This document shows positions 1-6,584 of a stretch of 10,872 bases of DNA, piece after piece. The notes under the pieces were generated by a model that saw only the letters and a list, made by a program, of their open reading frames with translations, ran no database searches and was not told the DNA's origin. Where the stretch lies: the NCBI GenBank assembly GCA_048615375.1, contig JBMCLJ010000048.1:1-10872 (forward strand), in the 5' to 3' direction. How positions within the stretch are numbered: the first letter of the stretch is position 1; every line of letters starts with the position of its first letter. Made by a program: the position numbers and the translations under genes. The DNA comes from JBMCLJ01 sp048615375. GTDB lineage: Bacteria > Patescibacteriota > Dojkabacteria > JAOAGR01.

Positions 1-1486
1 TATGATATCGTAATTTTGATGGATCAAGGGTATCACCAATACCCGCGCCGAGAGCCTGCGTTAACTGCTTTAATGTATCATTCGCTAAAACCTTGTCAAT
101 TCGATACTTCTCTGTATTAATAGGCTTACCACGCAAGGGAAGTACCGCCTGCGTATGTCTGTCACGCCCCTGCTTCGCGGAGCCACCAGCAGAGTCTCCC
201 TCTACCAGGAATAATTCACAGATTTCCGGGTTTCTTGAGGAGCAGTCAGCGAGTTTTCCGGGAAGTCCTGCACTGTCGAGAATACCTTTTCTCACCACAC
301 TTTCCCGAGCGGCTTTCGCTGCTTTTCTTGCTTTAAGGGAGAGAATACATTTGTCGATTATCTGCTTCGCGACTTTCGGATTTTCTTCGAACCACTGCAT
401 CAAAGCGTCATTCAGCACCGCTCGTACATGTCCGGATACTTCTGAGTTATTAAGTTTAATCTTAGTCTGTCCTTCAAATTGGGGATCTTCAATTTTTACA
501 GAAATGATCGCGGTCAGACCTTCCAGCACATCTTCTCCCGCGAGGTTATCTTCTTTCTCTTTGAGCAGCTGGTTTTTTCTCGCGTATTCGTTAATTGTTT
601 TGGTTAAAGCGGTTTTAAATCCGGTCAGATGAGTACCACCTTCCGGATTGATCACGAGATTCGCGAAGGCGGAAATTTCATGGTCAATTTTGTCGGTATA
701 CGCGAGACCGATTTCAACTTCAGTTGAATCCTGTTGTTTTTTTACATGGAATACTTCCCCGATAACTTTTTCATTAAGAATGAGGTTTTTAATGTAGGAC
801 TTGACTCCTCCTTCGAAATAGAGTGTGTAGTCATACGGCTCTTCCATCCGGTCATCACGAATAAGGAACTTTAAACCGCCTACAAGGTACGCTCTCTGAC
901 GGAGACTGAGAAGAATTTTTTTGTAGTCAACCTTGGTAGATTCGAATATTGAATCATCTGGTTTAAAAGATACTTTTGTACCAGTTTTATCTGTATCTCC
1001 TACAACAGCGAATTCTTTCGCGACCTTTCCTCGTTCCAGTCCGATCAGATGCCGTTTACCATTTTTACATACTTCAACCTCCATCCACTCTGAGAGAGCA
1101 TTAGTCACGGTTAACCCCACACCATGGAGTCCGCTTGATACTTTGTACCCGCCATCACCAAATTTTCCACCGGCATGGAGTATGGTAAGCACGGTTTCCA
1201 GGGCGGTTTTACCGGTTTTTGAGTGCATATCAATGGGGATTCCCCGGCCATTGTCTTCAATCGTTATCGCTCCATCTCCATGAATAGAGATTGTAATCAA
1301 ATCGCAGTATCCGGCGAGCGCTTCGTCGATCGCGTTATCGGTAATTTCTTTAATGAGCTGGTACACGCCTTCGATGCTCGTACCACCGATATACATACCA
1401 GGACGTTTACGCACAGCTTCCAGTCCTTCGAGGACTGTTATCTTGGACGCGTCATAATAATTAGTATTGTCTTGCTTAACTGCCAT
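1..1486 (-). CDS. gyrB: DNA gyrase subunit B, 3' end beyond window
   Basis: GyrB is the ATPase subunit of DNA gyrase, the type II topoisomerase that supercoils DNA. Reading the minus strand from ATG at 1486 gives 495 uninterrupted codons that continue past the left edge; a full GyrB is about 640 residues. Visible in order: RKRPGMYIG near residues 26-34; the GHKL N-box around residues 47-56 (E47, N51); the ATP-site DNGRGIP; the lid motif HAGGKF followed by SSGLHGVG; and in the TOPRIM region EGDSAGGSAKQGRDR, then PLRGKPINTEK. One variation is SSGLHGVG where SGGLHGVG is usual. There is no Shine-Dalgarno sequence before the ATG, and a promoter lies almost directly on it. ParE is the close alternative, but the motif context fits GyrB better. 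Confidence 0.95.
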   Translation of the reverse strand, partial: MAVKQDNTNYYDASKITVLEGLEAVRKRPGMYIGGTSIEGVYQLIKEITDNAIDEALAGYCDLITISIHGDGAITIEDNGRGIPIDMHSKTGKTALETVLTILHAGGKFGDGGYKVSSGLHGVGLTVTNALSEWMEVEVCKNGKRHLIGLERGKVAKEFAVVGDTDKTGTKVSFKPDDSIFESTKVDYKKILLSLRQRAYLVGGLKFLIRDDRMEEPYDYTLYFEGGVKSYIKNLILNEKVIGEVFHVKKQQDSTEVEIGLAYTDKIDHEISAFANLVINPEGGTHLTGFKTALTKTINEYARKNQLLKEKEDNLAGEDVLEGLTAIISVKIEDPQFEGQTKIKLNNSEVSGHVRAVLNDALMQWFEENPKVAKQIIDKCILSLKARKAAKAARESVVRKGILDSAGLPGKLADCSSRNPEICELFLVEGDSAGGSAKQGRDRHTQAVLPLRGKPINTEKYRIDKVLANDTLKQLTQALGAGIGDTLDPSKLRYH

Positions 1487-1498
1487 ATTAGTTCAGAC

Positions 1499-1526
1499 AT
1501 TCTATCACAAAGGAAAAATTGTGTAA
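1499..1526 (-). promoter_or_regulatory. putative gyrB promoter, near-leaderless
   Basis: On the minus strand a -35 TTACAC (1526-1521) and a -10 TAGAAT (1504-1499) are separated by 16 nt. Only 12 nt separate the -10 from the gyrB ATG at 1486, so the predicted transcript has a leader of about 5-6 nt and no room for a Shine-Dalgarno site. Confidence 0.45.
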
Positions 1527-1579
1527 GGGTCGTGAATGTAACCTATCATGACCTTCTGGAACGGGGCAGGGGTGTACTT

Positions 1580-1831
1580 TGTGGAAATGTTTGTGGATGG
1601 ATTGGATGTTGGGGGGTGTGGATAGAGGCTGCGTATTCGTGAATCGGGTGTGGGTGTTTCCGGATGGATGTTTTGTGTTCGCTGATCGGGTTTTGATGCT
1701 TCCTGGGCGATTCTCGATGCTTACTTTTCCGATCTTCGTGCTTACGAATCAGGTTTTGAGTCTTGTGGATGGAGTCTGTGTGGGTACTTTTCAGGTTTTG
1801 ATCTTTATGGATACATTTTGGTCCTGTTCCC
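1580..1831. repeat. degenerate 21-bp tandem repeat (about 9-12 units)
   Basis: The plus strand here is G/T-rich and, cut every 21 nt, stacks into similar units. Units begin at 1601, 1622, 1643, 1664, 1685, 1706, 1727, 1748, 1769 and 1790, with weaker ones at 1580 and 1811. The clearest anchors are ATCGGG at 1643 and 1685, ATCAGG at 1748 and TTCAGG at 1790, spaced 42, 63 and 42 nt, all multiples of 21. Being 3 x 7, the period gives a heptapeptide repeat in any open frame. On plus it reads units such as NRVWVFP, DRVLMLP and NQVLSLV. On minus it reads units such as SIHKTQN, SPRKHQN and SIRKHPH, open for 102 codons (1854-1546) but with no start codon. It lies just upstream of the gyrB promoter. 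I see no gene with a supported start between 1487 and 1943, so this is either a decayed coding repeat or a non-coding minisatellite. Confidence 0.7.
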
Positions 1832-1926
1832 TGTCGCCTTTTAGTCGTGTAGTATTATTACGAAAACTCTGGCGAGAGAAAGTGATGCTGTTACAATGGA
1901 CGTGGGGAAAGGGCGATATAGTATTC

Positions 1927-1945
1927 GAGAATCAGGCTTATTCTC
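1927..1945 (-). terminator. stem-loop at the GNAT-like gene's stop codon
   Basis: GAGAAT (1927-1932) and ATTCTC (1940-1945) form a perfect 6-bp stem with a 7-nt loop, overlapping the TGA stop (1946-1944) of the gene on the minus strand. No T-tract follows, so it is at best a weak or factor-dependent terminator, or an mRNA 3'-end stabiliser. Confidence 0.3.
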
Positions 1946-2930
1946 ACGTTACGAAAGCCCGTACAGCGAGCCGGCGGATTTCGGGCACTACATGCATTTC
2001 CGCTCCAGTTCCCAGGCAATTGGTAATTCTTTCACTGAGACTGATAAAGTCAAGAATATCAGCTTGATTAATTCTTCCAAATATCGGCGGCTCATGCGGA
2101 TCGCTTTTTCTTTTGTTGAGATGAAAAAATCTAAATTCTTCCAAAGCATATTCAAGTAACTTTAAAGTCGTCTCCATCTCAACTGAATTAATACCTGAAT
2201 GAAAAAACTTTCTGCTTCTTCTCACAATTCCTGGAACTACACGACCTTCTATTTCATAATCTTCGTTTGGATACGAGGTAACAAGCATATTGATCATTCC
2301 TGTCTTATTCGCTTCATCTACTAAGCTTTCAACCCTGACAAGATCAATCATGGTAAATAACGAGGCAAGTATTGGATCTTTAAAATCCCAGTTCTTTTCA
2401 TGCCCAACCTCAACAAATGCTCGTAGTAAACCATGGTGATGCGTATCCATCATGAGTATCGGTCTGTGTAATTGGTCTAAAATGTGTTCCCGTGGAACTT
2501 GTTCTCTTGATGGAACTTGATGTATTAAAATATCATCAGGCATAGCTCGTACAATCTGAAGCATATTCGAAGGAATCTGAGGGAGTAGCGCATGTAAAAA
2601 TGCAGGTCCGATCCCTTTCCCTTGAAATCTTCTATTGATTCTGAGTGCTTCAAGATCAATAACCCCAAATCGAGAATCATCATCACCATGAATTGCGGAA
2701 GCGACATTTGCCTTTACACCAATTTCAAGATCTCCCACCAACATTTGTCTAGCCCACAAAGGCGCGTGTACAGTAACTCTGTCCTCATCCTGTCGTGTAT
2801 AGAAAGGTTCACCTAGCCCAGTTGTATCAACGCTCTTTGTAAGGTAATTAATTCTTTGTTGCGTCTCTTGAGGTAAATCTTGATCAGGAAGAAATTCAGT
2901 TTTATATTTTCTGCCGTTGAATTGGATCAT
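1944..2930 (-). CDS. GNAT-like acetyltransferase-related protein, C-terminal half unknown
   Basis: This is a 328-residue protein from ATG 2930. The frame is open further upstream, but AGGA at 2937-2940 sits 6 nt before this ATG and decides the start. Residues about 50-122 look like an N-acetyltransferase core: a strand with LEIGVKA, the strand VIDLEALRI, then RFQGKGIG (101-108), which matches the R/Q-x-x-G-x-G/A acetyl-CoA pyrophosphate loop of GNAT motif A, and an amphipathic helix (PAFLHALL). The remaining 200 residues, including a DTHHHG segment and a long helical tail, match nothing I recognise, and the substrate is unknown. The gene follows the YvcK-family gene on the same strand after a 115-nt gap, so it may be the last gene of that operon or have its own start signal. 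The GNAT call rests on one motif. Confidence 0.6.
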   Translation of the reverse strand: MIQFNGRKYKTEFLPDQDLPQETQQRINYLTKSVDTTGLGEPFYTRQDEDRVTVHAPLWARQMLVGDLEIGVKANVASAIHGDDDSRFGVIDLEALRINRRFQGKGIGPAFLHALLPQIPSNMLQIVRAMPDDILIHQVPSREQVPREHILDQLHRPILMMDTHHHGLLRAFVEVGHEKNWDFKDPILASLFTMIDLVRVESLVDEANKTGMINMLVTSYPNEDYEIEGRVVPGIVRRSRKFFHSGINSVEMETTLKLLEYALEEFRFFHLNKRKSDPHEPPIFGRINQADILDFISLSERITNCLGTGAEMHVVPEIRRLAVRAFVT

Positions 2931-3045
2931 TTTTATTCCTGAAGTATGTAACCTGGGGATTACAAAAAAAAGCACTCACTCTTTCCATTCACACGCAAAT
3001 AAAACTTCGTTGCAGCAGGAAAATATAAATTTTAAATCTAATGAA

Positions 3046-4053
3046 TTAGCGAGTGTATACGCCCTTCTTCACCACGTCCACTATCCTCCTCGCGATCTTT
3101 TCGCCGTCAAATTTTATTGTGCTGAGCTTATTCCACTCTGTGTGTGATGGTTGGGATTCGCTGATAAAGTTTCCGATAACCGGCGTAATGCCAATCAACT
3201 GCATTTTTTCTACCTCCGCTTCATTAACTCGCATAAGTGTCAGACCCTGCCTGTCAAAATGCTCGACCAACTCATAATCTCCCGGTTCAGCGTCATTCAA
3301 ACATACGTATTCAATAACCCCCGAACCCAGAGCTTTTTCCAGCTCAAAAATATGATCAAATTGTGTAAAACCTTCTGTCTGCCCCGGTTGTGTAGTCGAG
3401 TTGCAAATGTAAAAAATCTTCGCGTTCGTCGTGGCAAGCGCTTCTCTCAGCTCTCGAAAAATCACGGTGGAAAGAACTGAGGTAAATAATGAACCCGGCC
3501 CGATAACGATAACATCAGCCTCAAGCACCGTGTTAATCGCCTCAGGAGTTGCCTTCGCATCTTCGTCAGACAGGTAGACACGATCAATTCTCGGCTTCCC
3601 TGGCTCACGTACTTCCAGCTCATTTTCCCGAACAGACCCATCAATCAACTGCGCGTTAAGATGCACGTTTTCTGCGGAGACAGGCAGGATAACCGCGGAT
3701 GTGTGAATCAGCTCCTGTAACATTTTAATTGAGCCGGAAAAATCTCCAGTGACCTTATTCATTGCCGCGATAAGCAGATTGCCAAGTGCCATACCGTTCA
3801 ATCTGCTATCTTCATCATGAAACCGGTAATTTAATACCTGAGCCCATGTAGACCCTTTTTCTTTTGCAAGATTGACGATAGTATTACGAATATCTCCCGG
3901 CGCTGGCATATCTCCCAGTTCTCGAGCAATACCTGTGCTCCTGCCAGTGTCGGTAACACCAACTATCGCGGTCAGATGGTGAAAATACCCCTGCGCTCCC
4001 TGAAGTATGCATGATGTTCCGCCACCTCCTCCGATGGCTACGAGCTTGGTCAT
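3046..4053 (-). CDS. yvcK: YvcK/CofD-family protein (gluconeogenesis factor type)
   Basis: This 335-residue protein belongs to the YvcK (UPF0052)/CofD fold, a Rossmann-like family. YvcK of firmicutes binds UDP-sugars and supports cell-wall synthesis and growth on gluconeogenic carbon; CofD is the F420-pathway phospholactate transferase. Visible motifs are the N-terminal glycine loop AIGGGGGTS (residues 6-14), PAPGDIRN (50-57), the central DVIVIGPGSLFTSVL, and NSTTQPGQTEGF followed by DHIFELEKALG. These fit YvcK better than CofD. The segment after the second strand reads TDTGRSTG (34-41) where YvcK proteins usually have DDGGSSG, so the binding loop is atypical. The start is supported by the glycine loop directly after the N-terminal methionine; no clear Shine-Dalgarno is seen. 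It lies 23 nt after the HD-domain gene, which suggests co-transcription and perhaps a shared link to cell-envelope or nucleotide signalling. Confidence 0.85.
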   Translation of the reverse strand: MTKLVAIGGGGGTSCILQGAQGYFHHLTAIVGVTDTGRSTGIARELGDMPAPGDIRNTIVNLAKEKGSTWAQVLNYRFHDEDSRLNGMALGNLLIAAMNKVTGDFSGSIKMLQELIHTSAVILPVSAENVHLNAQLIDGSVRENELEVREPGKPRIDRVYLSDEDAKATPEAINTVLEADVIVIGPGSLFTSVLSTVIFRELREALATTNAKIFYICNSTTQPGQTEGFTQFDHIFELEKALGSGVIEYVCLNDAEPGDYELVEHFDRQGLTLMRVNEAEVEKMQLIGITPVIGNFISESQPSHTEWNKLSTIKFDGEKIARRIVDVVKKGVYTR

Positions 4054-4076
4054 GGTTGGAGAAGTGTAGAATAATT

Positions 4077-5120
4077 TCAGTTAGAAGAAAAGCCATCGCG
4101 TATTCTTTGATACATTGGATGATTCATAACAGAACGCTCAATGGCAATAAGGTGCTGCATGAGCAGTGCAGGATAACTCGGTGATCCAACTGTTCTATCC
4201 GCGTACACAGCCCAATCATGATATATCCGCATAAGTGAAGAAGCTGTTTTTTCCTGAAGCATACGAGTGGTCACCCCGATTACTTCCTGCATCGACATTC
4301 CTGCTTTGTACTCTCTTTTTTCTAAAAGCGCTGATGTCACATCAGCAAGTATCAATAGCTGGGTCCCGACAGCCCTTTCAATCCATAGCTGGAAAGATTG
4401 GTGTGGATGCTCCATAAGTCTCGAAAGCTGTTGAGAAGATCGGGTCTGACGCACCATTTCCATTGCAATTCTATACATCATTACATCCTGAAATGAGAAT
4501 AAGCCACGTGTTATTAACTCTTGTCCTACATTACTGTAATAACCATCAAACCCATGATGACCAGCAACATATGCAAGTAAACTGGTTTCATCTGGAGTCA
4601 GCTGCCGAAGATCACCTTGCAGTTGCCAGTGCAGCAACTCTACTCCTCTAATGACGTGTCTTGCCAGATATGCCTTCCTATCCTGCTCAGTTAGTCTATC
4701 TGGATTCATAGTCACCCCAAAATGAAACTGATTATCAAGCTTGCCTGTATCATGCAGCACCGCTGCCAGTATGAGAGTCCGCTCACTTTGCTCTGAGAAA
4801 GGAATAGTTCTACCCACATGCCCCATAAATTCACCCACAATATGCGCCACAGCGAGAGAATGTGTAGCACTACCCGTATGCACCATGTGACTGGTGTAAA
4901 GAGCAAGTATTTCTGGTGAAGACAACTCGATTAAAACCGAGCGAGGATCTGGAGTGACTAATGGAGTAGTTACAGGAGACAACCATGGTGTAAAAGGATC
5001 CTTTTGATGCCCATCGACCTTATCCTGGAGAGAGAATCCAGGATAAGGACGAGTCAAATCTCTTAGCCCACAGGGTATATGCGATCGGGAAATATTCCGT
5101 GATCGCGCATCCTCTGCCAC
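4077..5120 (-). CDS. HD-GYP-like metal-dependent phosphohydrolase, start uncertain
   Basis: The gene is 347 codons from GTG 5120. Metal-binding motifs of the HD superfamily appear in order: H87 (SATHSLAVA), H123-D124 in HDTGK, H155 (ARHVIRGVELL), and H188-H189 in GHHGFDGYY. The helix-H-G-x-E-L-L spacing and the HH-x-x-D-G-Y resemble HD-GYP cyclic-di-GMP phosphodiesterases, but the hallmark DGxGYP is replaced by DGYYSNVG, so the substrate is uncertain. There is no membrane segment and no attached sensor domain. The first 70 residues are unconserved to my eye. No Shine-Dalgarno precedes the GTG, and a 41-codon reading frame (5188-5063) overlaps the start and joins this frame after a -1 shift, so the true N-terminus may lie there. 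It heads the minus-strand cluster with the YvcK-family gene immediately downstream. Confidence 0.75.
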   Translation of the reverse strand: MAEDARSRNISRSHIPCGLRDLTRPYPGFSLQDKVDGHQKDPFTPWLSPVTTPLVTPDPRSVLIELSSPEILALYTSHMVHTGSATHSLAVAHIVGEFMGHVGRTIPFSEQSERTLILAAVLHDTGKLDNQFHFGVTMNPDRLTEQDRKAYLARHVIRGVELLHWQLQGDLRQLTPDETSLLAYVAGHHGFDGYYSNVGQELITRGLFSFQDVMMYRIAMEMVRQTRSSQQLSRLMEHPHQSFQLWIERAVGTQLLILADVTSALLEKREYKAGMSMQEVIGVTTRMLQEKTASSLMRIYHDWAVYADRTVGSPSYPALLMQHLIAIERSVMNHPMYQRIRDGFSSN

Positions 5121-5188
5121 ATGGATGTTGCATCCGGGCTGGCCAGATCATGAGGGCCAGATGAAACAAAGCAATTCTGGTGAGCCAT
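5063..5188 (-). CDS. 41-residue ORF; possible frameshifted N-terminus of the HD gene
   Basis: ATG 5188 opens 41 codons with protein-like composition, including DHGIFPDRIYPVG at its end, before TAA at 5065-5063. It overlaps the beginning of the HD-domain gene in another frame. A -1 shift at the GTG-GGC near the end would read PVG-LRDLTRP and continue into the HD frame, giving a protein of about 370 residues. An AGAAG lies about 8 nt before the ATG. It could be a real N-terminus split by a missing G in the GGG run (a mutation or an assembly error), a short leader ORF, or chance. Confidence 0.35.
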   Translation of the reverse strand: MAHQNCFVSSGPHDLASPDATSMWQRMRDHGIFPDRIYPVG

Positions 5189-5247
5189 AATTTTAACTTC
5201 TGCATTCAGTATTCCAGTTCATTTCTCCCACCACAAATAGAGTACAA

Positions 5248-5277
5248 ATTGTAATCAAACGTGTATTTTTTGTTGAA
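5248..5277 (-). promoter_or_regulatory. putative promoter for the HD-yvcK cluster
   Basis: On the minus strand TTCAAC (5277-5272) and TACAAT (5253-5248) lie 18 nt apart, with a G-rich GGTGGGAG shortly downstream. Transcription would begin near 5241, about 50 nt before ATG 5188. The 5189-5429 stretch is otherwise only the divergent promoter region; I see no gene in it. Confidence 0.35.
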
Positions 5278-5372
5278 GAAAAATAAAGGGAACTATTATA
5301 GCAATCTTAGCTACATGCACAATGTATAACAGGTATGTAACCGAAACATCATAGTACGGATATAAAAAACCA

Positions 5373-5424
5373 TTGAAGAAACAAAAAAAATGTCTATAAT
5401 TAAACTTGATAATCTGGATATAAT
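5373..5424 (+). promoter_or_regulatory. two tandem -10 boxes before the small membrane protein gene
   Basis: TTGAAG (5373-5378), 16 nt, then TATAAT (5395-5400) forms a good promoter with a predicted leader of about 23 nt. A second TATAAT (5419-5424) lies only 5 nt before the ATG at 5430 and would make a leaderless transcript, though no convincing -35 pairs with it. Confidence 0.5.
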
Positions 5425-5429
5425 AAACT

Positions 5430-5711
5430 ATGTGCTGTATTGTTGCTTTTGGTGCTTTTTTTGGACCTCGTATCGTGATATTCCTCTGGTGGTTGCTTGA
5501 CCAGATGAGATTTAGCCGCGCGTTTGATAATTTTTTACTTCCCTTCCTCGGGTTCCTGTTTTTCCCCTGGACAACCTTGTTTTTCGTAATTGTAGCGCCT
5601 TTTGGTAATGTGATAGGCACTGACTGGTTATGGCTGGGAATAGGGGTTTTGCTTGACCTGGGTTCGTATGGCGGTGGAGGATATTCGAGGAATAAGAAGA
5701 AGTATGAATAA
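5430..5711 (+). CDS. small three-segment membrane protein
   Basis: This 93-residue protein has three hydrophobic stretches, about residues 2-23, 33-57 and 61-80, then a short basic tail (SRNKKKYE). The opening MCC, the GPR at residues 12-14, the WWLL, the FLGFLFFPWTT core and the DWLWLG...D..SYGGGGY end follow a pattern I recall from small uncharacterised membrane proteins of Actinobacteria and CPR bacteria; I know no function for them. The charged linker between segments 1 and 2 contains FSRAFDNF. It stands alone, divergent from the HD-yvcK cluster, with its own promoter. The ATG start is supported by that promoter position rather than by a Shine-Dalgarno site. Confidence 0.75.
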   Translation: MCCIVAFGAFFGPRIVIFLWWLLDQMRFSRAFDNFLLPFLGFLFFPWTTLFFVIVAPFGNVIGTDWLWLGIGVLLDLGSYGGGGYSRNKKKYE

Positions 5712-5756
5712 GCAGGTACGGGAATGTGAAGTATGTATCATGAATATAGATAGTTT

Positions 5757-5770
5757 GTCGGGAAACCGAC
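5757..5770 (+). other. stem-loop with GAAA tetraloop
   Basis: GTCGG (5757-5761) and CCGAC (5766-5770) pair perfectly around a GAAA (GNRA-type) tetraloop, 46 nt after the membrane protein gene. No T-run follows, so it may be a processing or stabilising structure rather than an intrinsic terminator. The rest of 5712-5912 holds nothing convincing beyond a TATAAT at 5838-5843 that could be the -10 of the next gene. Confidence 0.35.
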
Positions 5771-5912
5771 CACTAATCATTGAGTAGACGGTGTGGTGTA
5801 GACACTGGAATATAGTTTAGTGGAGGCTATTTTGCAATATAATCCTGCATGATCTAAATTAGGGAAGTTCTAACTCCTGCAAATATAAATATGAAAATTA
5901 AGAAAGAAAAAT

Positions 5913-6491
5913 TTGGACAAAATTCAACTGCCTCAACTTAGACACTATGCAATGGATAAGTACAAGGAACAAATAAAAAGTTTTGTAGAGTGTATTGATT
6001 TTTTGATTTATAAGAAACATGATATACCTGCACTGAATCTAATCTATAGCCTTATAGATCACTTAGCATACTTAGATTCCGCAGAAGGTTGTAAGAATGT
6101 AACAAGATCAGATTATAAGAATTGGTGTGTGGAATATCTTGACCTAAGTAAATTGGAAGTTGATGCTATTGATCTATATTCCGCGAGATGTGCATTACTG
6201 CATACTGGAATGACAGAATCTGATTTATCACGACAGAATAAAGCCAGTCTACTTTTCTATATCTGGGGAGATAAAAGTAAAGAAGGTATGGAGCAAAAAT
6301 ATAAAAATGAGGATGGATCCTGGAAGGTGAAAAAGTTTAACGAGCAGAGTTATAAGTTTATTAAAGTAGAAGCCTTATTTGAACAAGTAAAGAATGGCAT
6401 AGAAACATTTCAAAAAAAGATTGAAAATGATGAAGATAAAAAAACAATAGTTAAAAAAAAGGCCGTATCTTATCCAGTAAATACATCATGA
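5913..6491 (+). CDS. HEPN-like protein with R-x4-H motif
   Basis: This 192-residue, mostly helical protein resembles an uncharacterised family I recall from scattered bacteria, sharing a motif string like VTRSDYKNW ... LDLYSARCALLHTG. R92 and H97 in RCALLH form an R-x4-H motif, the catalytic signature of HEPN-domain RNases in toxin-antitoxin, abortive infection and CRISPR accessory proteins. The surrounding helices (YSLIDHLAYLDS before, the lysine-rich tail after) fit a HEPN bundle. Nuclease activity is inference. The frame begins at TTG 5913; ATG 5952 (residue 14) is the alternative, and neither has a clear Shine-Dalgarno. The gene ends TCATGA, so its stop overlaps the ATG of a 19-codon frame. 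The ATPase gene follows 93 nt later with its own promoter. Base composition is AT-rich like its neighbours. Confidence 0.6.
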   Translation: MDKIQLPQLRHYAMDKYKEQIKSFVECIDFLIYKKHDIPALNLIYSLIDHLAYLDSAEGCKNVTRSDYKNWCVEYLDLSKLEVDAIDLYSARCALLHTGMTESDLSRQNKASLLFYIWGDKSKEGMEQKYKNEDGSWKVKKFNEQSYKFIKVEALFEQVKNGIETFQKKIENDEDKKTIVKKKAVSYPVNTS

Positions 6492-6547
6492 ATTTCCTAA
6501 ACGAAAAAACGTTAGAATCAAACAGAATAACAATAAGCACCGGATAG
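6488..6547 (+). pseudogene. 19-codon ORF matching the start of the Fic stub
   Basis: ATG 6488 overlaps the previous gene's TGA and opens 19 codons starting MNFLNEKTLESN. The first 35 nt match those after ATG 7751 (start of the Fic-like stub, MNITNAEAFESN) at 26 positions by hand count, and the two sit in the same TCATGA overlap. I read it as a second, more eroded copy of the same gene start. Chance is possible given the short length. Confidence 0.35.
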
Positions 6548-6550
6548 GAC

Positions 6551-6579
6551 TTGTACTCCTGATCTGTACGGAGTATAAT
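6551..6579 (+). promoter_or_regulatory. promoter of the ATPase gene, leaderless
   Basis: TTGTAC (6551-6556), 17 nt, then TATAAT (6574-6579), then 5 nt to ATG 6585. Transcription would begin at or within a base or two of the start codon. A GGAG at 6570-6573 lies upstream of the expected transcription start, so it would not be in the mRNA. Confidence 0.55.
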
Positions 6580-6584
6580 AAAGT

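Noticed and set aside
1579..2067. 162-codon plus-strand ORF between gyrB and the GNAT-like gene.
   Set aside because: TTG start without signals, overlaps the GNAT-like gene antisense, and its regular residue pattern comes from the 21-bp repeat.
2947..2964. Inverted repeat TGTAA/TTACA next to an eight-base A/T tract upstream of the GNAT-like gene, as a terminator for the YvcK-family gene.
   Set aside because: On the minus strand the T-tract comes before the hairpin, the wrong order for an intrinsic terminator, and the stem is only 5 bp.
5255..5620. 121-codon minus-strand ORF opposite the small membrane protein gene.
   Set aside because: Antisense shadow, basic low-complexity translation, and it spans the promoter region.
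5704..5787. 27-codon ORF overlapping the end of the small membrane protein gene, containing another ATCATGAATAT string.
   Set aside because: Similarity to the 6488 and 7751 junctions is limited to about ten bases, and the ORF has no recognisable content.
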